Shown: one piece after another, positions 34,699 through 43,595 of the stretch
Layout of the letters: the number at the start of each line of letters is the position of its first letter
Position numbering within the stretch: the stretch's first letter is position 1
Assembly (NCBI GenBank): GCA_027484605.1
Contig: JAIXSR010000087.1
Coordinates: forward strand, 1-64,000
Length of the DNA stretch: 64,000 bases
From: Hyphomicrobiales bacterium
GTDB taxonomy: Bacteria; Pseudomonadota; Alphaproteobacteria; Rhizobiales; Beijerinckiaceae
Reading direction: 5' to 3'
Notes under the pieces: model-generated
Told to the model about the DNA's origin: nothing
Databases searched by the model: none
The model's input: the letters and a program-made list of their open reading frames with translations, nothing else
Translations under genes and position numbers: made by a program

Positions 34699-35562
34699 AT
34701 GGCACGCCCTGCTTCCATCGCCCAGCCCGGACCGCCGCAGATGCCGCGCATCCTCGCTGTCGAGGGCAGGGGCCGCGCTTTCCGCATGGGGCTGAAGGCC
34801 GGTACGCCGCTGCTGGAGGCCACGCGGCAGGGCTTCGCGGCCGAGGGCTTCGCCAGCGGCACGCTCAATCTCGGCGCCCTGGCGCTCGGGCCCTTCGCCT
34901 ATGTCATGCCGGCCCTGAGCGTCGACGGGAAGAATGCCGCCTTCTATTCCGGCACCTTCCGGCCCGCCGGCATCAGCCGGCTGGAATCCGGGGCGCTCAC
35001 CTTCGGCTGGCGCGATGGCCAGCCCTTCTTCCATTGCCATGCCCTCTGGCGGGAGGCTGACGGGCATCGGACCGGCGGGCATATCCTGCCGGAAGAGGCT
35101 GTCCTTGCCGAGGATGCGGAAGTCGAGGCCTTCGGCATTGATGGTGCCCGTTTCGAGGGCAATCCGGACCCCGAGACCAATTTCAAGCTGTTCGGCCCCG
35201 TTCCCGCCGCGCCAACCGGCGCGCGGGCCGAGAGGCGCGCCTTTGCCGTGCGGCTCCGTCCCAACCAGTGCTTCCATGCCGCGCTGGAAATGCTGGTGCG
35301 GGAGCAGGGCCTCGCCACGGCGCGGATCCATGGCGGTGTCGGCTCGCTGATCGGCTCGGCCTTCGAGAATGGCCTCGAGACCGAGCCTTTCGCGACCGAG
35401 GTCTTCATCAATTCGGGGATTGTCCGTCCGGATGGCTCCGGCTTGCGCGCCGAAATCGATGCCGGCCTCGTCGACTATACCGGCGGCCTTGCCGAAGGGC
35501 GCCTGAAACGGGGTGCCAATCCGGTGCTCATGACCTTCGAACTCATCGTGGCGGAAGCCTGA
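34699..35562 (+). CDS. Tandem PPC/DUF296-domain protein, function unknown
   Basis: A 287-residue soluble protein that reads as two PPC (DUF296) domains. Domain 1 (about residues 5-140) keeps the putative metal motif: FHCHALW followed by GGHILPEEAVLAEDAEV. Domain 2 (about 170-285) keeps the fold cues RIHGGVGSLIGSAF and TEVFINSGIV, but its HxH and GGH positions read EID and YTGG, so it has lost the metal ligands. Prokaryotic PPC proteins are trimeric, with no settled enzymatic role. It lies within a CoA-ligase/thiolase/SDR operon, suggesting a catalytic or carrier role on a pathway intermediate. I cannot assign a reaction. The start at 34699 is chosen over the in-frame 34678. Confidence 0.75.
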   Translation: MARPASIAQPGPPQMPRILAVEGRGRAFRMGLKAGTPLLEATRQGFAAEGFASGTLNLGALALGPFAYVMPALSVDGKNAAFYSGTFRPAGISRLESGALTFGWRDGQPFFHCHALWREADGHRTGGHILPEEAVLAEDAEVEAFGIDGARFEGNPDPETNFKLFGPVPAAPTGARAERRAFAVRLRPNQCFHAALEMLVREQGLATARIHGGVGSLIGSAFENGLETEPFATEVFINSGIVRPDGSGLRAEIDAGLVDYTGGLAEGRLKRGANPVLMTFELIVAEA

Positions 35563-35571
35563 GGAATGACC

Positions 35572-36357
35572 ATGACCGCAAATACCCCCAGAACCGCGCT
35601 GGTCACCGGCGCTGCCCGCGGGCTCGGCCTCGCCGCCGCCGAACGCTTCCTGGCCGAAGGTTGGGCCGTGGCCATGCTCGACAACAATGCCGAGACATTG
35701 GCTGCCGCCGTGAAGGCCCTCGACCGGCCCGAGCGCGTGCTCGAACTGCCGCTCGATGTCTCGAAACCCGCCGATGCAGCCGAGGCGGCCGAGGCGGTTC
35801 GGGCGCGGTTCGGGCGGATCGATGCCCTCGTCAACAATGCCGGTATCGCGCATTTCGGCATGGCGGTCGACACCCCGCTGGAGGTCTGGAACGAGATCAT
35901 GGCGGTCAATCTCACCGGGCCCTTCGTGATGACGCAGGCCCTGTTCCCGCTGATGCGCGAGACCGGTGGCGCGATCGTCAACATCACCTCGATTTCGGGT
36001 TTGCGGGCTTCCACCTTGCGCGTGGCCTATGGCACGTCGAAAGCCGGGCTCGCGCATCTCACGCGACAGCTTGCAGTCGAACTCGCGAGCCACGGCATCC
36101 GCGTCAATGCGGTGGCGCCCGGCCCGGTCGATACGGCCATGGCGAAAAAGGTCCATTCGGCGGAGATCCGGAAGGATTATCATGATGCCATACCGCTCAA
36201 CCGCTACGGGCTGCCCGAAGAACTGGCGGATGCGATTTTCTATCTCTGCTCGCCGGGATCGAGCTACATTACCGGCCAGGTGCTCGCCGTGGATGGCGGT
36301 TTCGATGCTGCGGGGATCGGCCTGCCGACCCTGCGCCGCGATCTCGGCAATGGCTGA
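35572..36357 (+). CDS. SDR-family oxidoreductase of the thiolase operon
   Basis: A 261-residue classical SDR with TGAARGLGLAAAERF (cofactor), NNAG (near residue 87), Ser in ITSISGLRAS and YGTSK (active site near 153-157), ending in the usual VDGGFDAAG. It resembles 3-oxoacyl-ACP reductase/3-hydroxyacyl-CoA dehydrogenase-like enzymes and would fit the oxidation of a 3-hydroxyacyl-CoA before thiolysis. GAGGA at 35561-35565 supports the ATG at 35572; the ATG at 35566 is too close to it. It ends the rightward operon and is convergent with a DAO-type oxidoreductase. Confidence 0.9.
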   Translation: MTANTPRTALVTGAARGLGLAAAERFLAEGWAVAMLDNNAETLAAAVKALDRPERVLELPLDVSKPADAAEAAEAVRARFGRIDALVNNAGIAHFGMAVDTPLEVWNEIMAVNLTGPFVMTQALFPLMRETGGAIVNITSISGLRASTLRVAYGTSKAGLAHLTRQLAVELASHGIRVNAVAPGPVDTAMAKKVHSAEIRKDYHDAIPLNRYGLPEELADAIFYLCSPGSSYITGQVLAVDGGFDAAGIGLPTLRRDLGNG

Positions 36358-36378
36358 AAGGCCGTCATTCCCGGCCGC

Positions 36379-37668
36379 TCACATTTCCGCCCCGGCCTTG
36401 CGGCGTTCCAGCGCCGAGATGATGTGGAAGCCAAGCGTGCGAAACGGCTCCGGCGCGATGCGGTTGGCGCGGCCATAGACGGCCTGAAGCGCCTCCTGCG
36501 GGTCGCCGGTGACGATCATCTCGGCAAGCCGCTTGCCGAGCACCGTGCCCTTCACGAGCCCCGAACCATTACAGCCCGCCGAGCCGTAAAGGCCGGCATC
36601 GAGCTGCCCCCAGCGCGGCGAGCCGTTCATCGTCAGCGCCGTGGTGCCGCCCCAGACATGCTCGAGCTCCACATGGCGCAGCATCGGGTAGCGGCGATGG
36701 AAGCAGCCGGTCAGCGCATCGCGCGCGCGGGCGGGTTCGATCGGCTGCTCGTAGGCATAGAACGAGCGCACCATCATCCGGTCTGCACCGATGCGGCGCA
36801 CGGTCGTGCCCAGCCGGTGGGCAGGCAGCAGCCCCCAGGCCGGAACGCCCAGATGTTCGGCATCGGCCGGCGCCATCGCCTCGGTGATCCCGGCATAGGT
36901 GTAGATCGTCACCAGCCCGTCCCGCCAGAAGCCGAAATGCTTGATCGCCGCGTTTGTGGCGAGGATCACGTGCTCCGCCTCGATGCGCGCCCGAGCCGTC
37001 CGCAAGGTCCAGCCCGTGCCCCTTTCGAGGCCCAGCACGGGTGAATTCTCGAAGAGCCGGATACCCGCCGGCAGGCTGTCGGCCAGCCCGCGGATCAGGG
37101 CGGCGGGCTGCAGGAGATAGCCTTCCTCGGTCCGGATGCCGCAGCGATAGTAGCGGCTGCCCGTCTTGCTTTCCATGCCCCCGGCATCGAGGAATTCATG
37201 CGCGAAACCATGGCTTTGCGCGCCTTCCGCCATGCTGCGGATCTTCTCCGCGCCCAGTTCCGTCGCCGCGCCGGTGATCCGGCCTGTGCGCTCGAGATCG
37301 CAGGAGAAGCCGCCGCGTTCCATCGCCTCGAGGAGATAGGCAAAGCCCTCGGCGGCAAATTCGTTGAGCTTCTCCGCCCGATCCATCTGCGTGGTCGAGA
37401 GGCCGATCTTGGAATCGCGCGGATTGGCGAAGCCGGAATTGCGCCCGGACGAGCCTTCCCCGATCTCCGTTCCCTCCAGCACGACGATATCGGCCGAGGA
37501 ATCGAGTTCCCGGAGCCGCCGCGCCGCCGCCAGCCCCGTATAGCCGGCTCCGACAATCGCATATCTGGCCCGGATCGTGCCTTCGGCGGAAGGGCCCGGC
37601 GCACGGGGCGCGAGCATCCGGTTCCAGCCGCAGGGATCGCGGTAATCGGGGAGGGGGGAAGACGGCAT
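36379..37668 (-). CDS. FAD-dependent DAO-type amine oxidoreductase (PuuB-like)
   Basis: A 429-residue flavoprotein of the D-amino-acid oxidase/glycine oxidase fold. It carries the ADP-binding motif YAIVGAGYTGLAAARRL near residue 35 and EGSSGRNSGFANP (typical of the gamma-glutamylputrescine oxidoreductase-like group), and ends with a GCNGSGLVKGTVLGKRLAEM FAD-contact segment. It would oxidise a secondary or primary amine, or an N-substituted amino acid. The ATG at 37668 is preferred to an in-frame GTG at 37674. It faces two further DAO genes and the ABC peptide/opine transporter to the right, which suggests a shared amine or opine substrate. Confidence 0.88.
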   Translation of the reverse strand: MPSSPLPDYRDPCGWNRMLAPRAPGPSAEGTIRARYAIVGAGYTGLAAARRLRELDSSADIVVLEGTEIGEGSSGRNSGFANPRDSKIGLSTTQMDRAEKLNEFAAEGFAYLLEAMERGGFSCDLERTGRITGAATELGAEKIRSMAEGAQSHGFAHEFLDAGGMESKTGSRYYRCGIRTEEGYLLQPAALIRGLADSLPAGIRLFENSPVLGLERGTGWTLRTARARIEAEHVILATNAAIKHFGFWRDGLVTIYTYAGITEAMAPADAEHLGVPAWGLLPAHRLGTTVRRIGADRMMVRSFYAYEQPIEPARARDALTGCFHRRYPMLRHVELEHVWGGTTALTMNGSPRWGQLDAGLYGSAGCNGSGLVKGTVLGKRLAEMIVTGDPQEALQAVYGRANRIAPEPFRTLGFHIISALERRKAGAEM

Positions 37669-37835
37669 GGGCACTCCGGCAGATCGGGACTCGGCGGATG
37701 GAGTCTATCGCATGCCGGCCCGGTGGAAACCTGCATCCCCGGATGGGCCCCGGGCAAGATTCCTGGTGACGGGCGGCGTCGATCCGATAAGCTCGATTGC
37801 CGCATGCAGCATACATGGCTGCACTGGAGGGTGAA

Positions 37836-39155
37836 GTGCCGATTACGATGGATCCGTTCGATGCCTCGCCGGACCTTCCGGACAAGGTCGACGTCGTCAT
37901 CATCGGCGGCGGGATCATCGGCATCTCGACGGCCTTGTTCCTCGCCGAGCGCGGCATTTCCGTCGCGGTCTGCGAGAAGGGGCGTGTCGGGCACGAACAA
38001 TCCGGCCGCAACTGGGGTTGGGTCCGCGTCATGGGGCGCGAGATCAGCGAGATCCCGATGGCGCTGGAATCCCAACGGATCTGGGAGGGGCTGGACAAGC
38101 GCGTCGGCGCCGATCTCGGTTTCGCCCGCAGCGGCATCCTCTATGTCGCCGATACGCCGGACATGCTCCGCAAGCATGAGGAATGGCTGGAGCAGGCGCA
38201 GCCCTTCCAGCTCGGCACGCGGCTGCTTTCCGACAGCGAGATCGAGCAGGTCCTGCCGGGCTCCGCGCGGCGTTATGCCGGTGCGATCTTCACGCCGAAT
38301 GATTGCCGCGCCGAACCGCAGAAGGCCGTACCCGCCATTGCCCGGCGCGTGCGCGAACTGGGTGGCCATGTGCTCGAAGGCTGCGCGGTGCGCGGGCTCG
38401 ACATGGCCGCAGGACGTGTCAGCGGCGTGATTACCGAAAGGGGCACGATCGCCTGCCAGCAGGCCGTCCTGTCCGGCGGCGCGTGGTCGCGGCTCTTCCT
38501 TGGCAATCTCGGCATCGATTTCCCGCAATTGAAGATCCTGGGTTCCGTCCTGCGCACGACCCCGATGGAGGGCCCGCCGACCCATGCCGTCGGCGCTTCG
38601 GATTATGCTTTCCGCAAGCGCGCCGATGGCGGCTACTCGATTGCCCATCGCGGCGCCAGCCTCGCGCAGATCGTGCCGGACAGCTTCAGGCTCTTCTTCG
38701 ATTTCTTCCCCGCCCTGATCAGGCAGCGGCATGAATTGCGGGTGCGGCTCGACGGGCGCTTTGTCATGGAATGGCAGATGCCACGCCGTTGGGGCATGGA
38801 CGAGACCAGCCCGTTCGAGCAGGTGCGCATTCTCGATCCGAAGCCCGACGAGGCCATTCTCGCAGAGGTCCAGCGCAACCTCATTGCGGCCTTCCCGGCC
38901 TTCCGCGACATGAAGGTCGCCGCCAGCTGGGGTGGGCTGATCGATGCCATGCCGGATGCCGTGCCGGCCATCGGCGAAGTGCCTAAAATGCCGGGATTCT
39001 TCATCGCCACCGGCTTTTCCGGCCATGGCTTCGGTATCGGCCCCGGCGCGGGGCGCATGATCGCCGACCTTGTCTCCGGCGGCCGGCCGGCCGTCGACAT
39101 GACGCCGTTCCGTCTTGACCGGTTCGACCGGCTCCGCCGGACCGTGGCGGCCTGA
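37836..39155 (+). CDS. FAD-dependent DAO-type oxidoreductase 1 of a tandem pair
   Basis: A flavoprotein of about 439 residues with VDVVIIGGGIIGISTALFLA (FAD motif) and EQSGRNWGWVRVMGRE. The C-terminus reads WGGLIDAMPDAVPAIG then FSGHGFGIGPGAGRMIADL and PFRLDRFDRL. The start is ambiguous: a GTG at 37836 has GGAGG five bases upstream, an ATG at 37848 lies farther from it. It is followed by a second DAO gene with 2 bp between them, whose C-terminus has the same layout, so they look like diverged paralogues. Probable role is oxidation of an N-substituted amino acid or opine delivered by the downstream transporter. Confidence 0.87.
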   Translation: MPITMDPFDASPDLPDKVDVVIIGGGIIGISTALFLAERGISVAVCEKGRVGHEQSGRNWGWVRVMGREISEIPMALESQRIWEGLDKRVGADLGFARSGILYVADTPDMLRKHEEWLEQAQPFQLGTRLLSDSEIEQVLPGSARRYAGAIFTPNDCRAEPQKAVPAIARRVRELGGHVLEGCAVRGLDMAAGRVSGVITERGTIACQQAVLSGGAWSRLFLGNLGIDFPQLKILGSVLRTTPMEGPPTHAVGASDYAFRKRADGGYSIAHRGASLAQIVPDSFRLFFDFFPALIRQRHELRVRLDGRFVMEWQMPRRWGMDETSPFEQVRILDPKPDEAILAEVQRNLIAAFPAFRDMKVAASWGGLIDAMPDAVPAIGEVPKMPGFFIATGFSGHGFGIGPGAGRMIADLVSGGRPAVDMTPFRLDRFDRLRRTVAA

Positions 39156-39157
39156 GC

Positions 39158-40309
39158 ATGCCGGACATCATCGTCATCGGCGGGGGCATGACGGGGCTGG
39201 CCACAGCCTGCGCCCTGGCCGGTGCGGGTCTGGCGGTGAGCGTGCTGGAGGCCCGCCAGCTCGGCGCCATGGCCTCGACCTGGACGCTCGGCGGCGTGCG
39301 GCAATCCGGCCGCGACCCGGCAGAACTGCCGCTGGCCCGGGCCGCCGTGGCCCGCTGGTCTCAATGGCATCTCGAACTCGGTGCGGAGACCGGCTATCGC
39401 CGCAAGGGCAATCTCCGGCTGGCCCGGAACCCGGCCGAGGCCGCAGCGATCCGTGCCATGGTCAAGACGCAGCGCGCCCTCGGCCTCAACCTCGAGTTTC
39501 TAGCCGATATCAAGGATATCCGCGCCATCGCGCCGGCAATCGGCGAGGGCGTTCTTGCCGCGTCCTTCTGCCCCGATGATGGCCATGCCGATCCGGACAT
39601 GACCATCGCTGCCCTGGCCGGGCTTGCCCGCCGCAAGGGGGTGACCCTTCAGGAGGGCATGCCGGCGCTTCGCCTGATCACCACGGCCGGGCGGGTGACG
39701 GGGGTCGAGACGCCGGGCGGACGCCTGCTGGCTGACCGGGTGATCGTGGCATGCGGCCTCCATGCCGCCGGTTTGCTCGAGCCTTTGGGCATCCGGCTGC
39801 CCATGGCGGCAAAACGCGTCTGCGTGATGCAGACAACGCCGCAACCGCCGGCTTTCGGGCAGGTTTTCGGTGTCGCCAATGCCGATTGTGCCGGCCGGCA
39901 GGAAATTGACGGCCGGTTCCGCATCACCACCGGCATCGGGGATTGGCCGGGTGAACTCGCCACATGGTCCGAGGCGGGGCTGCGCCCGTCCTTTGCCGAG
40001 ATTGCCGGGCTGATTGCCCGTACCGTACCCATCCTGCCGCTTCTGGCAGCGTCCGGCCTCGAACGGGTCTGGGGCGGGCTGATCGATCTCACGCCGGATG
40101 CCCTGCCGGTTCTCGACGCGCCCGCTGATTGGCCCGGCCTCGTGATCGGGGCGGGCTTTTCCGGCCATGGCTTCGGCATCGGCCCGGTCAGCGGCACGAT
40201 CCTGAAGGCGCTGGCCCTCGGCGAAGCGACGGAATTCGAACTCTCGCCGTTCCGGCTGGATCGCTTCGAACCCCATGCGGCCTTTGCGCCGCTGACCCTG
40301 CACGGCTGA
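39158..40309 (+). CDS. FAD-dependent DAO-type oxidoreductase 2 of a tandem pair
   Basis: A 383-residue DAO-fold flavoprotein (sarcosine oxidase/glycine oxidase-like). It begins PDIIVIGGGMTGLATACALAGAG, the FAD-binding motif, with TWTLGGVRQSGRDPAE and the C-terminal elements WGGLIDLTPDALPVLD, FSGHGFGIGPVSG and PFRLDRFEP shared with its upstream neighbour. It is about 55 residues shorter than that neighbour. The two could form a heteromer, as in some opine or octopine dehydrogenases, though those have extra small subunits that are absent here. The gene ends 5 bp before an SDR gene. Confidence 0.88.
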   Translation: MPDIIVIGGGMTGLATACALAGAGLAVSVLEARQLGAMASTWTLGGVRQSGRDPAELPLARAAVARWSQWHLELGAETGYRRKGNLRLARNPAEAAAIRAMVKTQRALGLNLEFLADIKDIRAIAPAIGEGVLAASFCPDDGHADPDMTIAALAGLARRKGVTLQEGMPALRLITTAGRVTGVETPGGRLLADRVIVACGLHAAGLLEPLGIRLPMAAKRVCVMQTTPQPPAFGQVFGVANADCAGRQEIDGRFRITTGIGDWPGELATWSEAGLRPSFAEIAGLIARTVPILPLLAASGLERVWGGLIDLTPDALPVLDAPADWPGLVIGAGFSGHGFGIGPVSGTILKALALGEATEFELSPFRLDRFEPHAAFAPLTLHG

Positions 40310-40314
40310 GCGCC

Positions 40315-41022
40315 ATGCTGGAACCGGGCAATCGCGTGATCCTGATTTCCGGCGCCTCCCGCGGGATTGGCCTCGCCATTGCGGAGCATCTGCACGAACT
40401 CGGCTACCGCCTCAGCCTGGGCCTGCGCGCCCCCGCCGCTGGCTGCCCGCTGCCCGGCGCTCCGGCGGAGCGGGTGCACCGGGCCCGGTTCGATGCCGAG
40501 GATCCGGCCACGCATCACGCCTGGATCGAGGCCGCTGCCCGGCATTTCGGCCGGATCGACGCCCTGGTCAACAATGCGGGCATCCATCATGCCATGACGT
40601 TGCGCGATCCGGATTTCGACGCGCTCGACCGGCTCTGGTCCGTCAATTGCAAGGCTCCGCTCAACCTTATCCAGGGCGCATTGCCGTATCTCGAGGCCAG
40701 CGGAGCCGGACGGATCGTCAATATCGCCTCCTTGTCGGGCAAACGCGTGCGGAATGATGCCGTCGCCTACAACATGACCAAGCATGCGATGATTGCGCTG
40801 AACCATGCCGCGCGCCGCATTGCCTGGGAGCAGGGTGTTCGCTCCACAGCGATCTGCCCTTCCTTCGTCCGGACAGATATGACCGCCGGTGCTGCCTTTC
40901 CGGCCGATCAGATGACCGATCCGGCCGATCTCGCCCGCATTGTGGGGACCGTGCTCGCCTTGCCGAACCATGCGGTGATGGCGGAGGTCCTTGTGAATTG
41001 CCGCCTTGAGGATACGCTGTAG
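40315..41022 (+). CDS. SDR-family oxidoreductase of the DAO operon
   Basis: A 235-residue short-chain dehydrogenase with ISGASRGIGLAIAEHL near residue 10, NNAGIHHAM near 85, Ser in NIASLSGK and YNMTK near 155-159. It is short and ends without the usual DGG segment. It follows the tandem DAO genes and precedes the transporter operon by 41 bp, so it may oxidise or reduce the carbonyl product of the DAO reactions. The start at 40315 is the first ATG after the DAO stop. Confidence 0.85.
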   Translation: MLEPGNRVILISGASRGIGLAIAEHLHELGYRLSLGLRAPAAGCPLPGAPAERVHRARFDAEDPATHHAWIEAAARHFGRIDALVNNAGIHHAMTLRDPDFDALDRLWSVNCKAPLNLIQGALPYLEASGAGRIVNIASLSGKRVRNDAVAYNMTKHAMIALNHAARRIAWEQGVRSTAICPSFVRTDMTAGAAFPADQMTDPADLARIVGTVLALPNHAVMAEVLVNCRLEDTL

Positions 41023-41063
41023 CTCATTGGCGGCGACAGACCGCGACCAAACAGGAGGAACGG

Positions 41064-42614
41064 ATGAGAATGTCATGGATGGCGGGGGGCGCTTTGGCGG
41101 CCCTTCTCGCAGCAGGCCCGGCCTTGGCGCAGAAGACCACTCTGGTCATCGGCATGCAGACGCAGGATGCGGGTGTTCTCGATCCGCATCTCAATTCCGG
41201 CACGCCGGGCAAGGCGCTGATGAACTGGATGTTCAACGGCCTCGTCCGGATCAAGCCGGGGCAGGCCTCGCCGGACCAGATCGAACCGGATATCGCGGAA
41301 AGCTGGACCTCCTCGGCCGATGGCCGGGAATGGACCTTCAAGCTGCGCCAGGGTGTCCAATGCCACCATGATCTCGGCGAGTTCACCGCGGAGGATGCGG
41401 TCTTCTCGCTCCAGCGCTCCGGAAACAAGGACAGTTCAGCCTTCTCGTCCGACTATTCCGCTTTCGACAAGGTCGAGGCGGTCGACAAACACACCGTCAA
41501 GATCACGCTCAAGACCGCGATCCCGAGCCTGCTCGGCCAGGTCATGAACTATCATGGCGGCAACATGATCTGCAAAAAGGCGGTCGATACGCTCGGCAAG
41601 GATGGCTTCGCCAGGAAGCCGGCGGGGACAGGCCCCTTCATGTTCGCGGAATATGTGCCGCAGCAATACGTGAAGCTGGTCGCCAACCCGAAATATTTCC
41701 GGGGCGAGCCGAAGCTCAAGGAAATCATCTATCGCTTCATCCCGTCCGATGCCGCGCGTGACCTCGCGCTCCAGGCCGGCGAGATCGACATGATGATCGG
41801 CCGGCAGGAACAGGCCTGGGTCGACCGCACCAACAAGATCCCCGGCCTGAAGGTGATTGCCTTCGGCCCGGCGGAAATGTCGGTGATCCACCTCAACATG
41901 ACCCAGCCGCCGCTGGACAATATCAAGGTCCGCCAGGCCATCGCCCATGCGATCGACCGGGCCGGCATCCAGCAGTTCCGCGGCACCGCGATCTCTCGGC
42001 AGGCCGTCTCCGTGGTTCCCTCGGGCTATTTCGGTACGCATGAGACCGCGCCGCTCCTGCCGCACAACCTCGCCCGGGCGAGGCAGCTCCTCACCGAAGC
42101 CGGCTTCCCGAACGGGGTCACGATCAAGGCGATCCACACCACGCTTCCGGGCATGATGGGCTTCATCGAGGCGGTCCAGGCCCAGCTCAAGCGGGCGGGC
42201 ATCACGCTCGATATCACGCCGGTCGAACATCCGACCTTCCACCAGCAGATCCGGCAGGATCTTTCGCAGCTCGTCCATTTCCAGGCGGCGCGCTTCCCGA
42301 TTGCGGATGTCTATCTGACGCAGTTCTTCCATTCGCGCTCGATCGTGAAGACGCCGACGGCTGTGACGAACTTCTCGCATTGCAAGGTCGCCGATGCCGA
42401 GATCGATGCTGCCCGGACCGAACAGGACAAGGCCAAGCAGGTCGCGCTCTGGAAGACCGCGCAGGAGAAGATCATCAACGAGGTCTGCGCCGTGCCGGTC
42501 AACGAAATGCTGATGCTCTGGGCGTTCAAGGACAGCCTCGATCTCGGTTATGAGCTGAAGGGTTCGCTCAATCTCGGGCCGCCCCTCACCGAACTGACCC
42601 GCTTCACGAAGTAA
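41064..42614 (+). CDS. ABC transporter substrate-binding protein (peptide/opine type) 1
   Basis: A 516-residue periplasmic binding protein of the SBP_bac_5 (DppA/OppA) family. The signal peptide runs to about ALAQ (residue 23). The mature protein has the family elements LVIGMQTQDAGVLDPH, ADGREWTFKLRQGVQCH and DNIKVRQAIAHAIDR. AGGAGG at 41052-41057 supports the ATG at 41064. It opens an operon with two permeases and a double ATPase. The tandem DAO enzymes just upstream suggest an opine, N-acyl or N-alkyl amino acid, or short peptide as cargo. Confidence 0.93.
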   Translation: MRMSWMAGGALAALLAAGPALAQKTTLVIGMQTQDAGVLDPHLNSGTPGKALMNWMFNGLVRIKPGQASPDQIEPDIAESWTSSADGREWTFKLRQGVQCHHDLGEFTAEDAVFSLQRSGNKDSSAFSSDYSAFDKVEAVDKHTVKITLKTAIPSLLGQVMNYHGGNMICKKAVDTLGKDGFARKPAGTGPFMFAEYVPQQYVKLVANPKYFRGEPKLKEIIYRFIPSDAARDLALQAGEIDMMIGRQEQAWVDRTNKIPGLKVIAFGPAEMSVIHLNMTQPPLDNIKVRQAIAHAIDRAGIQQFRGTAISRQAVSVVPSGYFGTHETAPLLPHNLARARQLLTEAGFPNGVTIKAIHTTLPGMMGFIEAVQAQLKRAGITLDITPVEHPTFHQQIRQDLSQLVHFQAARFPIADVYLTQFFHSRSIVKTPTAVTNFSHCKVADAEIDAARTEQDKAKQVALWKTAQEKIINEVCAVPVNEMLMLWAFKDSLDLGYELKGSLNLGPPLTELTRFTK

Positions 42615-42621
42615 GGCCACA

Positions 42622-42651
42622 GGGGGGCAGGCTTCGCTCTGCCCCCCGTTT
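42622..42651 (+). terminator. Stem-loop with T-run between binding-protein and permease genes
   Basis: GGGGGGCAG at 42622-42630 and CTGCCCCCC at 42639-42647 form a perfect 9-bp stem with an 8-nt loop, followed by GTTTT. It lies after the binding-protein stop and before the permease start, so it would act as a partial terminator or 3' stabiliser, giving more binding protein than permease. Confidence 0.75.
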
Positions 42652-42656
42652 TCGCC

Positions 42657-43595
42657 ATGGGTGCATTTCTCGTCAAACGGATGTTGTTCGCGGTGGTCAC
42701 GCTTTTTGCGGTGCTCACCCTTGTTTTCATCGTGATCCGGATTGTCCCGGGGGATCCGGCACAGGTCATTCTCGGCGATCAGGCTGACGCCACCGCCATC
42801 GCCGCGCTCCAGAAGCGCCTCGGCCTCGACCGCCCGATCTGGGAGCAATACGTCACCTTCCTCACCGGTGCGATCCGCGGCGATTGGGGGGTCTCGCTCG
42901 TGACCGGGCGACCGGTGATCCGCGAGATCCTCGACGTTCTGCCCTGGACGCTGGAACTGACGGCAGTCTCCATGGTGCTCGGTACCGGGATCGGCGTTCC
43001 GCTCGGCGTCTGGGCCGCGATCAACCGCAACCGCATGCCGGATTACCTGACCCGGATCGGCTCGCTGATCGGCCTGTCCTTCCCGCCCTTCGTCTCGGCC
43101 ATCCTGCTGCTCATCATCTTCTCGCTGGCCTTGCGATGGTTCCCCGTCATCAGCGGCAACCGCGCCACGCCCTGGGCCTGGTTCCAGTCGATCATGCTGC
43201 CGGCACTCAATCTGGGACTGATCATGGCCGCCTACATCACCCGCGTGACACGCTCCGCCATGCTGGAAGTGATGCAGGAGGATTATGTCCGCACGGCCCG
43301 TGCCAAGGGCGTGCCCTGGTCTGTCATCGTCTGGCGCCATGCCCTGCGCAACGCGCTGATCCCGATCGTCACGATCGTCGGGCTCTATCTCGGCATCCTG
43401 ATCGGCAATTCGGTCCTGACCGAAATAGTCTTCAACCGTCCCGGCCTCGGCAAGCTGATCATCGGCGCGCTGAACCAGCGGGATTACATGATGCTGCAGG
43501 GCATGATGGTCATCTACACGCTGATTGTCGTGGTGGTGAATGTCCTGACGGATCTCACCTATGCGCTTGTCGATCCGAGGGTGAAACTGTCATGA
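42657..43595 (+). CDS. ABC transporter permease, DppB type (1)
   Basis: A 312-residue inner-membrane permease with six helices. It starts MGAFLVKRMLFAVVTLFAVLTLVF and includes the BPD_transp_1 coupling loop EDYVRTARAKGVPWSVIVWRHALRNALIPIV (EAA motif) near residue 220. It pairs with the DppC-type permease, whose start overlaps it by 4 bp. The gene follows a stem-loop that may lower its expression compared with the binding protein. Confidence 0.94.
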   Translation: MGAFLVKRMLFAVVTLFAVLTLVFIVIRIVPGDPAQVILGDQADATAIAALQKRLGLDRPIWEQYVTFLTGAIRGDWGVSLVTGRPVIREILDVLPWTLELTAVSMVLGTGIGVPLGVWAAINRNRMPDYLTRIGSLIGLSFPPFVSAILLLIIFSLALRWFPVISGNRATPWAWFQSIMLPALNLGLIMAAYITRVTRSAMLEVMQEDYVRTARAKGVPWSVIVWRHALRNALIPIVTIVGLYLGILIGNSVLTEIVFNRPGLGKLIIGALNQRDYMMLQGMMVIYTLIVVVVNVLTDLTYALVDPRVKLS

